Position numbers and translations under genes: made by a program. Below the pieces are notes generated by a model that was not told the origin of the DNA, did not search any database, and was given only the letters and a program-made list of their open reading frames with translations. Below, piece after piece: positions 14,553-21,602 of a stretch of DNA of 21,602 nucleotides; within the stretch, counting starts at the first letter, position 1, and each line of letters begins with the position of its first letter. Source of the DNA: QALR01 sp964466625 (GTDB taxonomy: Bacteria; Bacillota; Clostridia; Oscillospirales; CAG-272); NCBI GenBank assembly GCA_964466625.1, contig CAYXQF010000030.1, forward strand, positions 1 through 21,602, in the 5' to 3' direction.

Positions 14553-15543
14553 CGTTCTTGATATTAAAAATCTGAAGATCCTTTTCCGCACAGGAGATGG
14601 TTTTGTTCGTGCTGTGGAAGGTGTGGATATCCACATCGGCGAGGGTGAGCGTGTTGCCATCGTTGGTGAAAGTGGCTGCGGAAAGAGCGTGACGAGTCTT
14701 GCTTGTATGCGTCTTTTGCAGACACCGCCTGCATATATTGCGGCGGATAAGTTGGAATTTACCGCAAGAGATGGCGTCACCCACAATATCCTTGAAAAAA
14801 GTGAAAATGAGATGCTCGCGCTTCGTGCGGAGGAAGTGGCGATGATCTTTCAAGATCCGTCCACGTTTCTAAATCCCGTTATGACCATTGGCGAACAGCT
14901 TGACGAGGTCTTCATCTATCACATGCATATGAAGCCGAAGGAAGCGCGCCTCCACAGCATCGAAATGATGAAAAAGGTCGGTATTCCCGATCCTGAAATG
15001 CGCGCATCGCAGTATCCGCATGAGCTTTCGGGCGGTCTGAAGCAGAGAATCCTGATCGCTATGGCAACGTCTTTGTCGCCGCGCCTTTTGATCGCGGACG
15101 AACCGACAACGGCGCTTGACGTGACGATCCAAGCGCAGATCCTGCGCCTGATTTCCGAGCGCTGTGAAAACGAAAAGATGTCCCTTCTGATGATCACGCA
15201 TGACCTCGGTGTCGTCCGTGAGATGGCAGACCGTGTATACGTGATGTATTGCGGCAAGATCGTGGAAGAGGGAACCGTCGATGAGATCCTCGAAAATCCC
15301 CAACACCCCTATACGAAAGCGCTGATCGACACCGTGCCCGATATGGACGCCAAGGTGGAGCGCTTCATTCAGATTCCGCACAACGTACCGCACCCGATGA
15401 ATAAACCGAAGGGTTGTTATTTTTCCAATCGCTGTGCTTATTGCACAGAGCTTTGTCAAAAACAGCAACCGCCGCTTTTTGATCGCGGCGACGGCAGAAA
15501 AGTTCGTTGCTATTATCAAACGGAGGAATTATGGGAGAAATAA
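14545..15543 (+). CDS. dppD: Dpp/Opp-type ABC ATPase, DppD-like
   Basis: This cytosolic ATPase (332 residues) powers the permease pair. Walker A is GESGCGKS (41-48), the Q-loop Gln103 lies in IFQDPSTFLNP, the signature is LSGGLKQR (161-168), Walker B is LLIADEPTTALD, and the switch His219 is in MITHDLG. The C-terminal oligopeptide-transporter domain holds GCYFSNRCAYCTELC with Cys291, 297, 300, 304 and a further Cys322. This spacing resembles the cysteine cluster of OppD-type ATPases reported to carry a [4Fe-4S] centre. It overlaps both neighbours (8 bp and 13 bp), which indicates tight co-translation. The ribosome site is GGGAGGA. Confidence 0.95.
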   Translation: MNNVLDIKNLKILFRTGDGFVRAVEGVDIHIGEGERVAIVGESGCGKSVTSLACMRLLQTPPAYIAADKLEFTARDGVTHNILEKSENEMLALRAEEVAMIFQDPSTFLNPVMTIGEQLDEVFIYHMHMKPKEARLHSIEMMKKVGIPDPEMRASQYPHELSGGLKQRILIAMATSLSPRLLIADEPTTALDVTIQAQILRLISERCENEKMSLLMITHDLGVVREMADRVYVMYCGKIVEEGTVDEILENPQHPYTKALIDTVPDMDAKVERFIQIPHNVPHPMNKPKGCYFSNRCAYCTELCQKQQPPLFDRGDGRKVRCYYQTEELWEK

Positions 15544-16499
15544 TCTTAAAAACGAATGATCTCACCGTGGATTTTAAGGTGAAAAGAAATCTTTTCGGAC
15601 GTGCTGACAGACTTTCTGCCGTGCAGAATGCAAATATCGAAATTCGAAAAGGGGAGATCTACGGTCTTGTTGGAGAGAGCGGTTGCGGAAAAACAACGTT
15701 TGCCAACGCGATCCTCGGCTTTGTCCCGATCACGTCAGGCTCGTTCGAATGCTTCGGACACAAGATCGACGCGAAAACGAAAGCTTCCGAATGGAAAGAA
15801 GTGCGTCGTTATATGCAGACGGTTTTCCAGGATCCTTATTCCTCGCTCAATTCCCGTTTCACAGTCTGGCAGATCATTTCCGAACCGCTTTATATTGCCG
15901 GGGAACGTGACGAGCGTGTTCTTCGTGAACGCGCGGCGGCGCTCGTGGAAAAGGTCGGACTTTCTTGCAGCGACCTTGACCGCTATATTTTTGAATTTTC
16001 AGGCGGTCAGCGTCAAAGAATCGCGATCGCAAGAGCGCTGATCACCGATGCGAAGCTGATCATTTGTGATGAGCCGACCTCGGCACTCGACGTTTCGGTT
16101 CATTCTCAAATTTGTAACTTGCTTCTTGACTTGCGTGAGGAATTTGAACTCACTTATCTTTTCATTTCGCATAACCTTTCGCTTATTAAGCACATCACCG
16201 ATAAAATGTCGGTCATGTATCTTGGTGAGGTGATGGAAAGCGGCGCGACCGATAAGATTTTTGAAAATCCCGGCTGTCCTTATACGGAGGCTCTGATGTC
16301 CGCGATTTTGGAGGTCAATCCCAAAGAAAAGCGTGAGCGCATCATTCTTTCGGGAGAGGCGAGAAGTCCGATCAATCCGCCCGATCTTTGTCGCTTTGCA
16401 GGTAGATGCCCCAAGGCTTGCGATCGTTGCAAAAACGAGCCGCTTCCTGCGCCGAAAACGATCGGCAGTGACCATATCGCCAGATGCCATTTGCTTTAA
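15531..16499 (+). CDS. dppF: Dpp/Opp-type ABC ATPase, DppF-like
   Basis: The second ATPase has 322 residues from the ATG at 15531, chosen over the in-frame ATG at 15507 because CGGAGGAA lies immediately upstream. Walker A is GESGCGKT (48-55), the Q-loop VFQDPYSSLNSR, the signature FSGGQRQR (156-163), Walker B LIICDEPTSALD and the switch His214 (FISHNLS). The C-terminus again has clustered cysteines (CRFAGRCPKACDRC, then C319). It overlaps the DppD-like gene by 13 bp and completes the five-gene importer. Confidence 0.95.
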   Translation: MGEIILKTNDLTVDFKVKRNLFGRADRLSAVQNANIEIRKGEIYGLVGESGCGKTTFANAILGFVPITSGSFECFGHKIDAKTKASEWKEVRRYMQTVFQDPYSSLNSRFTVWQIISEPLYIAGERDERVLRERAAALVEKVGLSCSDLDRYIFEFSGGQRQRIAIARALITDAKLIICDEPTSALDVSVHSQICNLLLDLREEFELTYLFISHNLSLIKHITDKMSVMYLGEVMESGATDKIFENPGCPYTEALMSAILEVNPKEKRERIILSGEARSPINPPDLCRFAGRCPKACDRCKNEPLPAPKTIGSDHIARCHLL

Positions 16500-16517
16500 G
16501 AAGGGAGATAAATCACT

Positions 16518-17198
16518 ATGGACAATAGCACACTTGATCTTTCCTGCCCGTGTATGCCGCAATGTCCCAATTACGGGAAATGCCGCCAGTGTATTGCCGC
16601 ACACGCGCAATATTATACGGTGCCGCATTGCATCAAAAAGATGCAGGAAGACATGAAGAAAAACCATCTTCACCCGACAAATCCACATATTAAAAAGACA
16701 CTTACGGAAAGAATTGCCGAATTTTACGAGAAAAATCCCGGTGCGCATTTGCGAACGGTTGCCGAAACCTTGAAGATCACAGAATGGCAGCTTCTCGATG
16801 CGATGCCATCGGCGCTTGCTGTTCCCGTTTCTGATTTTTCCAAGATCTACGAGGAACTGCAAAAGCTTCCCGATGTGATGCTGCATTTGGATACCGGCAG
16901 CGTGGTCTTGCAGCTCACAACGGCTTTGCCTATGGCGCTCGATCGAAACGGCATCAAGATCCTCAAAAAAGAAAACGGCGATGCGTCGCTGACTTCACTT
17001 TTGATGAGTGATTCTTTCTATTCGATCTTCCTCGTAAGGGAATCGCTTTACGGCGGAAAAGAAAGTCTTAGCCTTGCTATCGTTGGCGAAGACGAAAAGA
17101 TTGCGCTTTCCATTTATCTGCGCCGCTCGGGTGATAACACTATTGAGCCGCAAGCCAAAGCACTTTTTGAATCGCTTTGGGAAAAATATTCAAAATAA
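16518..17198 (+). CDS. HutX/ChuX-like heme-utilisation protein with N-terminal cysteine-rich motif
   Basis: The product has 226 residues in two parts. Residues 10-38 form a cysteine cluster (Cys10, 12, 16, 22, 25, 38; C..C.....C..C............C) like the small CP..C..hG.C..C motif seen on various Firmicute proteins, possibly Zn or Fe-S binding. Residues 62-226 resemble the HutX/ChuX family: LTERIAEFYEKNPGAHLRTVA, ITEWQLLDAMPS, FSKIYEELQKLPDVMLHL and the hallmark SIFLVRESLYGGKESLSLAI near the C-terminus. HutX binds heme in the cytosol and passes it to HutZ. By eye, the ChuX heme-ligand histidines are not at the expected places (RNG for RHG); His123 is near one. It sits 18 bp after the ATPase gene with AAGGGAG, tying heme handling to this importer. 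Confidence 0.72.
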   Translation: MDNSTLDLSCPCMPQCPNYGKCRQCIAAHAQYYTVPHCIKKMQEDMKKNHLHPTNPHIKKTLTERIAEFYEKNPGAHLRTVAETLKITEWQLLDAMPSALAVPVSDFSKIYEELQKLPDVMLHLDTGSVVLQLTTALPMALDRNGIKILKKENGDASLTSLLMSDSFYSIFLVRESLYGGKESLSLAIVGEDEKIALSIYLRRSGDNTIEPQAKALFESLWEKYSK

Positions 17199-17214
17199 CA
17201 TTATAGGAGTTTTT

Positions 17215-18363
17215 ATGAAACGTATTTTAGCCACCATGATGATCCTTGCGATGATGTTTGCCGTTGTTTCCTGCGGCGAAACATCTGTTGAGGAATCGAC
17301 CGAAACCACTACCGCGGAAGAAACCACTGTTCCCGTGACACCTGCTGTGAATGAAGGCGAATTCAAAGCAGGCGTTTATACCGCTTCCGCTTTCTATTCC
17401 GAAATGAATATGACATGGAATTTTGTTCTGACCTTGAAAGAGGACGGCACCTTCGTTCTTACCAACGGTACCGATGAAAAGGGCGCGGGTACTTATGCAC
17501 TTACTGATGATTGTTATACGCTTACTTATTCCGACGATAGAGTTGGTACATTCGTTGTTCAGAAAGACGGCACGCTCAAGATGACTTCGGATTTCCCTTA
17601 TGGCATTGCGAACATTCAGCTTGCGCTTGTTGGTGATATTATTTTTACTTATGATAGTGCGATTGCAGAAGAAACCACTACAGCCGGCGGTAATACCGAA
17701 GTGGAAGAAACCGAGAACTATACCATTGAGGCCGGTACATATAAGGCAACTTATGAAAAGGTAAGCGCAATGGCAGGTACCGTTCTTTATCAGTACAGCG
17801 CAATAATCGGTGCAGACGGCACTTTCTCTTATGCCGTAAGCTTTGATATGGGTGACACAAAATATGACGGTTCTTCCGCAACCGGCACATATACCGTAGA
17901 CGGAAACACCTTTATTTTCACAGATGTTGAAGGCAACGTGATCGAAGGTAAGCTCACAGCAAACGATACGCTCGTGATCGCCCTTAAAGCTTCTGCTATG
18001 GCGACAGATCCCTATGAAGTAACTTTTGCTCCCGAAACCTACACAATTGCGGCAGGTACTTACAAGGCATCTTACGAAAAGGTAAGCGCAATGGCAGGTA
18101 CGGTCATTTATCAATACACCGCGACCGTTGGTGAAGACGGCACCTTCTCTTATGCCGTAAGCTTCAATATGGGTGACACCGCATATGAAGGCTCTTCCGC
18201 AAGCGGTACATACACCTTGGACGGTAATACCTTTATTTTCACAGATGCTGAAGGCAACGTGATCGAAGGTAAGCTCACAGCCAATGATACGCTCGTGATC
18301 GCCCTCAAGGCTTCTGCGATGGCAAAAGAACCTTACGAAGTAACCTTTGCTCTTGAAGCATAA
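17215..18363 (+). CDS. Repeat-family surface lipoprotein B
   Basis: The product has 382 residues from the ATG at 17215, which has AGGAG 5 nt upstream; the open frame extends further up but without a site and over the previous gene. A lipoprotein signal ends at VVSC with predicted Cys20. A Thr/Glu-rich linker (22-45) leads to a divergent unit (about 48-150), a second acidic/Thr linker (151-168), and two nearly identical 107-residue repeats (169-275 and 276-382) rich in beta strands (GTYKATYEKVSAMAGT, GTYTVDGNTFIFTD). The units are related to those of the lipoprotein at 9010-9795. Function is unknown; as last gene of the operon it probably works at the cell surface with the binding protein. Confidence 0.78.
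   Translation: MKRILATMMILAMMFAVVSCGETSVEESTETTTAEETTVPVTPAVNEGEFKAGVYTASAFYSEMNMTWNFVLTLKEDGTFVLTNGTDEKGAGTYALTDDCYTLTYSDDRVGTFVVQKDGTLKMTSDFPYGIANIQLALVGDIIFTYDSAIAEETTTAGGNTEVEETENYTIEAGTYKATYEKVSAMAGTVLYQYSAIIGADGTFSYAVSFDMGDTKYDGSSATGTYTVDGNTFIFTDVEGNVIEGKLTANDTLVIALKASAMATDPYEVTFAPETYTIAAGTYKASYEKVSAMAGTVIYQYTATVGEDGTFSYAVSFNMGDTAYEGSSASGTYTLDGNTFIFTDAEGNVIEGKLTANDTLVIALKASAMAKEPYEVTFALEA
17719..18360 (+). repeat. Two tandem 321-bp repeats inside lipoprotein B gene
   Basis: Copy 1 (17719-18039) and copy 2 (18040-18360) have a period of 321 bp, or 107 codons. Long blocks are nearly identical at the DNA level, for example GGTAAGCGCAATGGCAGGTA in both copies, which points to recent in-frame duplication or gene conversion. 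Differences are mostly conservative (TVLYQYSA/TVIYQYTA, DTKYDGSSAT/DTAYEGSSAS). Confidence 0.92.
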
Positions 18364-18368
18364 TAAGA

Positions 18369-18400
18369 AAACCGACTGTCTAAACGACAGTCGGTTTTTT
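18369..18400 (+). terminator. Rho-independent terminator of the nine-gene operon
   Basis: AAACCGACTGTC (18369-18380) pairs with 18386-18397 around loop TAAAC, ending in TTTTTT. It begins 5 nt after the stop codon of lipoprotein B and closes a transcript of about 9.5 kb that starts near 8911. Confidence 0.93.
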
Positions 18401-18401
18401 G

Positions 18402-18430
18402 TTGATTTTGAAAATGGGATATGATATACT
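18402..18430 (+). promoter_or_regulatory. Promoter of DNA glycosylase gene
   Basis: TTGATT (18402-18407) and TATACT (18425-18430) are 17 bp apart. The predicted start near 18437 leaves a very short leader that begins at the AAAGGCGG ribosome site. It starts just after the operon terminator, so the gene is probably transcribed independently. Confidence 0.7.
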
Positions 18431-18453
18431 GAAGAAAAAAGGCGGTGTTTTTG

Positions 18454-18930
18454 ATGGTCGTTCACCCGATTCCACCTGTTTTTGACGAACGTTCGAAAAT
18501 TTTAATTTTGGGCAGCTTTCCGTCGGTACGTTCTCGTGAAGAACGGTTTTTCTACGGACACCCGCAGAATCGTTTTTGGAAGGTTCTTGCCGCTCTTTTT
18601 TCGTGCGCTGAACCGCGGACGATAGAAGAAAAGAAATTTTTTCTACTCTCGCACGGAATCGCGCTGTGGGACGTGATCGCTTCTTGTGATATCGTGGGAA
18701 GTGCGGACAGCTCCATCAAAAATGCTGTTCCAAACGATGTGGAATCTCTTTTGCGGCATGCCAATATTGAAAAAATATTTGTCAACGGAAAAGCTTCGGA
18801 GAAATATTATAATAAATATTTGAAAGAAAAGCTTGGAAGAAGTGCCATATGTTTGCCGTCTACGTCGCCTGCCAATGCGGCATGGACGATGGAAAAATTG
18901 ATAGGTGCATGGTCTGCAATATGCCAATAA
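18454..18930 (+). CDS. DNA-deoxyinosine glycosylase-like (uracil-DNA glycosylase superfamily)
   Basis: The product (158 residues) fits the small MUG/TDG-related glycosylases that remove hypoxanthine or mismatched uracil in base excision repair. Motifs are LILGSFPSVRS (17-27), the family-typical FYGHPQNRFW (33-42), LWDVIASCDIVGSADSSI (72-89) and LPSTSPAN (134-141). The first and last correspond to the catalytic and DNA-inserting loops of the superfamily. The ATG at 18454 is preferred because AAAGGCGG lies about 8 nt upstream; a GTG at 18445 overlaps that site. The gene converges with the regulator gene on the other strand and has no functional link to its neighbours. Confidence 0.86.
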   Translation: MVVHPIPPVFDERSKILILGSFPSVRSREERFFYGHPQNRFWKVLAALFSCAEPRTIEEKKFFLLSHGIALWDVIASCDIVGSADSSIKNAVPNDVESLLRHANIEKIFVNGKASEKYYNKYLKEKLGRSAICLPSTSPANAAWTMEKLIGAWSAICQ

Positions 18931-18973
18931 AAAGCGCACAGTACTCTCTGAGATGATCATACTTCATAACGAT

Positions 18974-19840
18974 TTAATGTTGTGTCAGTGCAAAAAACTC
19001 TCCACAACCGAAGCCGGCTTTATTATGAATGAGTCTTTCAATCAATCGGAAAGATACTGCCGCCTCGATCGCTTTGATCTTGTGGAGCAGATAATGTGTA
19101 CCATGATTTGTTTCCGGCTCTACGATATGCAGAGATATCAGCTTTTCCAAAGCTTCCATCGTATCCTCCGGGGGAAGCTCAAGGGAGCGTGAAAGTTCAT
19201 GTAGATTAATATTCATCGCAAAATATTCGGGGGCTTTGCAGTCAAACGGAGAGGCACTTTGAAAATATTCATTGCAGATATGAGAAAGCACGCGTCTTAC
19301 CTTGGGATCCGATAGTTTTTTGATGCCGGACGCCACTTCCGGTTTTTCAAACATGGCGCCGATATCAGTCGGTGCCATGTTAGAGTCGATCATAGTTAGC
19401 GTATTGGAAACAAGTATAGCTCCGGCGGTGTCGGATAAACAACATATCGTGTAACTCTGCTGAATACGGTCGTACTTTTTCGTGGAAGGATTTTGCTTGA
19501 CTTTTATAAAATCCCATGAATTACAATTTACTAAATTGGTTTGATGACACAAGGCATCAATGATCATAGCTTGTGCATTTTTCGGGAATTTGTGAACAGC
19601 GTCCATGTTGAAAACATGAGATTCCGTCTGTGATGTTTGAACTGTTCTTTCTGCAAACAAATCATCTAAGGTGACTTCAAGCGCATTTGCGATTCGAGGA
19701 AGCATCATTACATCGGGCATCGAGGTTTCTGACTCCCATTTTGATACAGCCTGATTGGTCACACCAAGCTTCTGTCCCAATTCCTCTTGTGTAAATCCTT
19801 TGCTTTTTCTGAATTTAGCAATGTTTTTTCCCATTGACAT
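18974..19840 (-). CDS. XRE-family transcriptional regulator with long C-terminal domain
   Basis: The product has 288 residues. Residues 5-62 are a Cro/C1-type helix-turn-helix (MGKNIAKFRKSKGFTQEELG, VTNQAVSKWE), typical of clostridial XRE proteins. The remaining 220 residues are of unknown function; the segment NLHELSRSLELPPEDTMEALEKLISLHIVEP could be a second winged-helix-like unit. The start at 19840 is supported by GGGGGAG six bases upstream; an ATG at 19834 is a close alternative, and the open frame further up lacks a site. It has its own promoter and converges on the glycosylase gene. Its targets are unknown; I saw no obvious palindrome at its promoter. Confidence 0.83.
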   Translation of the reverse strand: MSMGKNIAKFRKSKGFTQEELGQKLGVTNQAVSKWESETSMPDVMMLPRIANALEVTLDDLFAERTVQTSQTESHVFNMDAVHKFPKNAQAMIIDALCHQTNLVNCNSWDFIKVKQNPSTKKYDRIQQSYTICCLSDTAGAILVSNTLTMIDSNMAPTDIGAMFEKPEVASGIKKLSDPKVRRVLSHICNEYFQSASPFDCKAPEYFAMNINLHELSRSLELPPEDTMEALEKLISLHIVEPETNHGTHYLLHKIKAIEAAVSFRLIERLIHNKAGFGCGEFFALTQH

Positions 19841-19870
19841 AATAAGCTCCCCCTTTTCTTTGATGATTAT

Positions 19871-19899
19871 ATTATAACATGTTTTTGATAAATGGTAAA
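19871..19899 (-). promoter_or_regulatory. Promoter of XRE regulator gene
   Basis: On the minus strand, TTTACC (19894-19899) and TATAAT (19871-19876) are 17 bp apart, placing the start near 19864 and about 24 nt before the ATG at 19840. A second overlapping TATAAT occurs at 19866-19871. Confidence 0.65.
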
Positions 19900-19970
19900 G
19901 CGATTCGTTGGAGAGTTTATTTTTCTGATTCATAATAAAAATCGCTGTTTGGTTGGAAACAAATAAGAAT

Positions 19971-20006
19971 AAAAAAACACCACCAAAGGTTTTCTTTGGT
20001 GGTGTT
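19971..20006 (-). terminator. Rho-independent terminator of AspT-like transporter gene
   Basis: A 13-bp perfect stem (19976-19988 with 19994-20006) closes a 5-nt loop. On the minus strand it is followed by TTTTTTT, the complement of 19971-19977. It lies about 60 nt after the transporter stop codon and separates it from the XRE gene. Confidence 0.9.
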
Positions 20007-20066
20007 CGTGATTTCTCTGCTAAGAGGACAGAGAAGATGTGGAGTTTTTTTGTTTCTTCTTAGAAA

Positions 20067-21293
20067 TTAAGAGAAGAAAATAATGATGAGCTGAGATGCG
20101 ATTACAACCGCAATGAGAGAGAAGGGATATGTTGCTGCGTATGCGGAAGCAACGTCTTCTGTCTTGGATACGCCGATGAGGGTGCCGAGTGCGGGGGTGG
20201 AGGTCATACCGCCGGTAATGGAACCGAGGTTGTTGAGAAGCGGAAGCTTCAAAACGTATTTTGCAAAGAAGAAGCCGATGATCATAGGAATGATGGTGAT
20301 GATCACGCCGTAGAGGAAGTATACTGCTTCGAACTGTGCGATAAATTCTGCACCGCCGGAGATACCTGCACCGATGAGGAAGAGCATAAGACCGAGTTCA
20401 CGGAATACTTTCAAGGTGCTTGCTTCGGGCATGATGGAGATCTTGCCAATGCGAGAGAAGTGACCAAAGATGAGCGCTACGAGGAGACAGCCACCCGTGG
20501 TGGTGAGAGAGAAGTTACCGAATTTGATGGAACCTACGATGATACCGATAACTGCCGCAAGAGCGAAGGGCATGAAACCGAATTCGTCCATGTGAATGAG
20601 CTTGCCGGTGTATTTCTTTTCATCAGCAGCAGCGACGGCAGTGATCTTTGCGCGTTCTTCTGCCATATCTGCTTTTACCATTTTAGGAACGAGCTGAACG
20701 AAGAGAACGACACCGATAACACCGAAGAGATATGCGATACCGTGACCAACGGAAACGAGGGCAACGTTATCGGGATTGATATTCGTAACGGTGTCCTTTG
20801 CTGCGGAGAACGCAGGAGTAGAGGTAAGAGCACCGGAAAGGATACCAACGAGCATTGCGGTGAATTCAGCGTTGTCAAGATCGGTGAAGAGTCTGCCGAC
20901 GAAGATGCAACCAACGGTGGAAAGTGCGCCGGAGAGAATGATGATCAAACCGAGCAAAATGTAGGATTTGAAATTCTTCTTGAGGTTGCCGAAGAATTTA
21001 GGACCTGCAATAAAGCCAACGGAGGTTACGAAAAGGATCAAACCGAGGGTTTCGATGATGCCGAGTGCTTTATCGGTGAAAACTGCAGAATCCGTGCCGC
21101 TAAAGTTCAAAGCATCGCAAAGGGGCTGATAGCAGAAAACACCGAAAACAAGAGCGATAATAAAAACGCCACCGGTACCAAGGTTAACACCTTTGATGGT
21201 AATTCTGCCGAGGATATAACCAACTGCTGCAACTGCGAGAACACAAAGCATCAAGAAGGCAATACCTGTGAATGCATTAATCGTAATAGTCAT
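20067..21293 (-). CDS. AspT/YidE/YbjL-type membrane transporter without regulatory domains
   Basis: This polytopic membrane protein (408 residues) is built as an inverted duplication of the aspartate:alanine-exchanger domain. Each half holds the hallmark SGALTSTPAFS (153-163) or GGMTSTPALGT (361-371). Helices span about 8-30, 42-58, 80-98, 110-135, 145-160 and 180-203, then 238-255, 265-280, 298-315, 325-348 and 385-407. AspT and YidE proteins usually carry two RCK_C domains between the halves; here the linker (204-235) is only about 30 residues, so those domains are absent. The substrate cannot be told. The ribosome site is AAAGGAG about 8 nt before the ATG. It is monocistronic. Confidence 0.86.
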   Translation of the reverse strand: MTITINAFTGIAFLMLCVLAVAAVGYILGRITIKGVNLGTGGVFIIALVFGVFCYQPLCDALNFSGTDSAVFTDKALGIIETLGLILFVTSVGFIAGPKFFGNLKKNFKSYILLGLIIILSGALSTVGCIFVGRLFTDLDNAEFTAMLVGILSGALTSTPAFSAAKDTVTNINPDNVALVSVGHGIAYLFGVIGVVLFVQLVPKMVKADMAEERAKITAVAAADEKKYTGKLIHMDEFGFMPFALAAVIGIIVGSIKFGNFSLTTTGGCLLVALIFGHFSRIGKISIMPEASTLKVFRELGLMLFLIGAGISGGAEFIAQFEAVYFLYGVIITIIPMIIGFFFAKYVLKLPLLNNLGSITGGMTSTPALGTLIGVSKTEDVASAYAATYPFSLIAVVIASQLIIIFFS

Positions 21294-21336
21294 AATGTTT
21301 CTCCTTTTTTATAATATTTAATTTTACCAATTCATA

Positions 21337-21365
21337 ATTTTATCGCATTTTGCAAAAAAAGTCAA
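21337..21365 (-). promoter_or_regulatory. Promoter of AspT-like transporter gene
   Basis: On the minus strand, TTGACT (21360-21365) and TAAAAT (21337-21342) are 17 bp apart, with start near 21330 and a leader of about 37 nt. The rest of 21366-21487 is AT-rich, with a TTTTTTCGAAAAAA palindrome (about 21452-21465) but no feature I can support. Confidence 0.75.
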
Positions 21366-21487
21366 CTCTAAAACGAGAAGAAACTTATAAATTGTTGTTA
21401 TGATAAAAATAACGAAAATCAATAGATGATAATAAAAATTAGAGGAAAAGTTTTTTCGAAAAAAATATACTTTTTTTCATTTTGATG

Positions 21488-21516
21488 TTGACAAATGAAA
21501 GAAACTATGATATAAT
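21488..21516 (+). promoter_or_regulatory. Promoter of tRNA-Thr
   Basis: Consensus TTGACA (21488-21493) and TATAAT (21511-21516) are separated by 17 bp, as expected for a stable-RNA promoter. The 5' precursor segment of roughly 37 nt before the tRNA contains TCGC...GCGA pairing around GGC-AAA-GCC. Confidence 0.88.
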
Positions 21517-21559
21517 AATCACCGTCGCAAGGGCAAAGCCAATGTGGCGAGAAAAGAAT

Positions 21560-21602
21560 GCTGGTGTGGCTCAATGGCAGAGCAGCTGATTTGTAATCAG
21601 CA
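21560..21602 (+). tRNA. tRNA-Thr(UGU), partial (cut by window end)
   Basis: The 5' acceptor strand GCTGGTG, TG, D arm GCTC-AATGGCA-GAGC and anticodon arm GCTGA-TTTGTAA-TCAGC are visible. The anticodon is TGT, which reads ACA threonine codons. The variable loop, T arm and 3' acceptor strand lie beyond the window, so this is an edge truncation and not a broken gene. Confidence 0.9.

Noticed and set aside
18905..19192. Plus-strand open frame of 95 codons after the glycosylase gene
   Set aside because: It overlaps the glycosylase 3' end and is antisense to the XRE regulator; no ribosome site or domain is visible.
1..21602. Mobile elements, CRISPR arrays, toxin-antitoxin pairs or attachment sites
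   Set aside because: No transposase, integrase, spaced direct repeats or small paired genes were seen. Although tRNA genes lie at both edges, I saw no repeat of their 3' ends that would mark an integrated island.

Overview
The window looks like a chromosomal segment of a Gram-positive anaerobe of the Clostridia (Firmicutes) type. The evidence is a clostridial-style citrate synthase, strong AGGAGG ribosome sites, TTGACA-17-TATAAT promoters, lipoprotein signal peptides, and a middling GC content with AT-rich intergenic DNA. It runs from a complete tRNA-Leu(GAG) at the left edge to a tRNA-Thr(UGU) cut by the right edge. I see no IS element, integrase, phage gene or CRISPR array. No gene-free stretch exceeds 300 bases.

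Layout. (1) 1-1670: tRNA-Leu, a terminator, then a monocistronic citrate synthase with its own promoter and a bidirectional terminator. (2) 1684-4774, minus strand: a two-gene unit of a cytoplasmic GH78 alpha-L-rhamnosidase and an HpcH/HpaI-family class II aldolase, suggesting use of rhamnosides. (3) 4834-8770, plus strand: a small DtxR/MntR-like regulator and two ABC half-transporters that probably form a heterodimer. (4) 8837-18400, plus strand: one nine-gene operon holding a repeat lipoprotein, a possible split-barrel protein, a complete Dpp/Opp-type ABC importer (binding protein, two permeases, two ATPases), a HutX/ChuX-like heme-utilisation protein with an N-terminal cysteine-rich motif, and a second lipoprotein of the same repeat family. 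(5) 18402-21365: a DNA-deoxyinosine glycosylase-like gene (plus), an XRE-type regulator (minus) and a short AspT/YidE-type transporter (minus). (6) 21488 to the end: promoter and start of tRNA-Thr.

The most interesting part is 4834-18400. The promoter regions of units 3 and 4 share a symmetric motif, TTAG-N6-CTAA, present six times with small variations. It lies both upstream of the -35 boxes and in the 5' leaders, where it folds as hairpins just before the ribosome site. This suggests that the DtxR-like regulator, or an RNA-level mechanism, controls both units as one regulon. My working model is a heme or metal-chelate acquisition system: Dpp-type uptake, a HutX-like cytosolic heme handler, a possible HutZ-like split-barrel partner, surface lipoproteins at both ends of the operon, and an exporter-fold ABC pair of IrtAB/YbtPQ or CydDC type. 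The regulator itself lacks the usual DtxR/MntR metal ligands and has cysteines instead, so the signal it senses may be unusual. The gene families are read from sequence; the heme link is inference.
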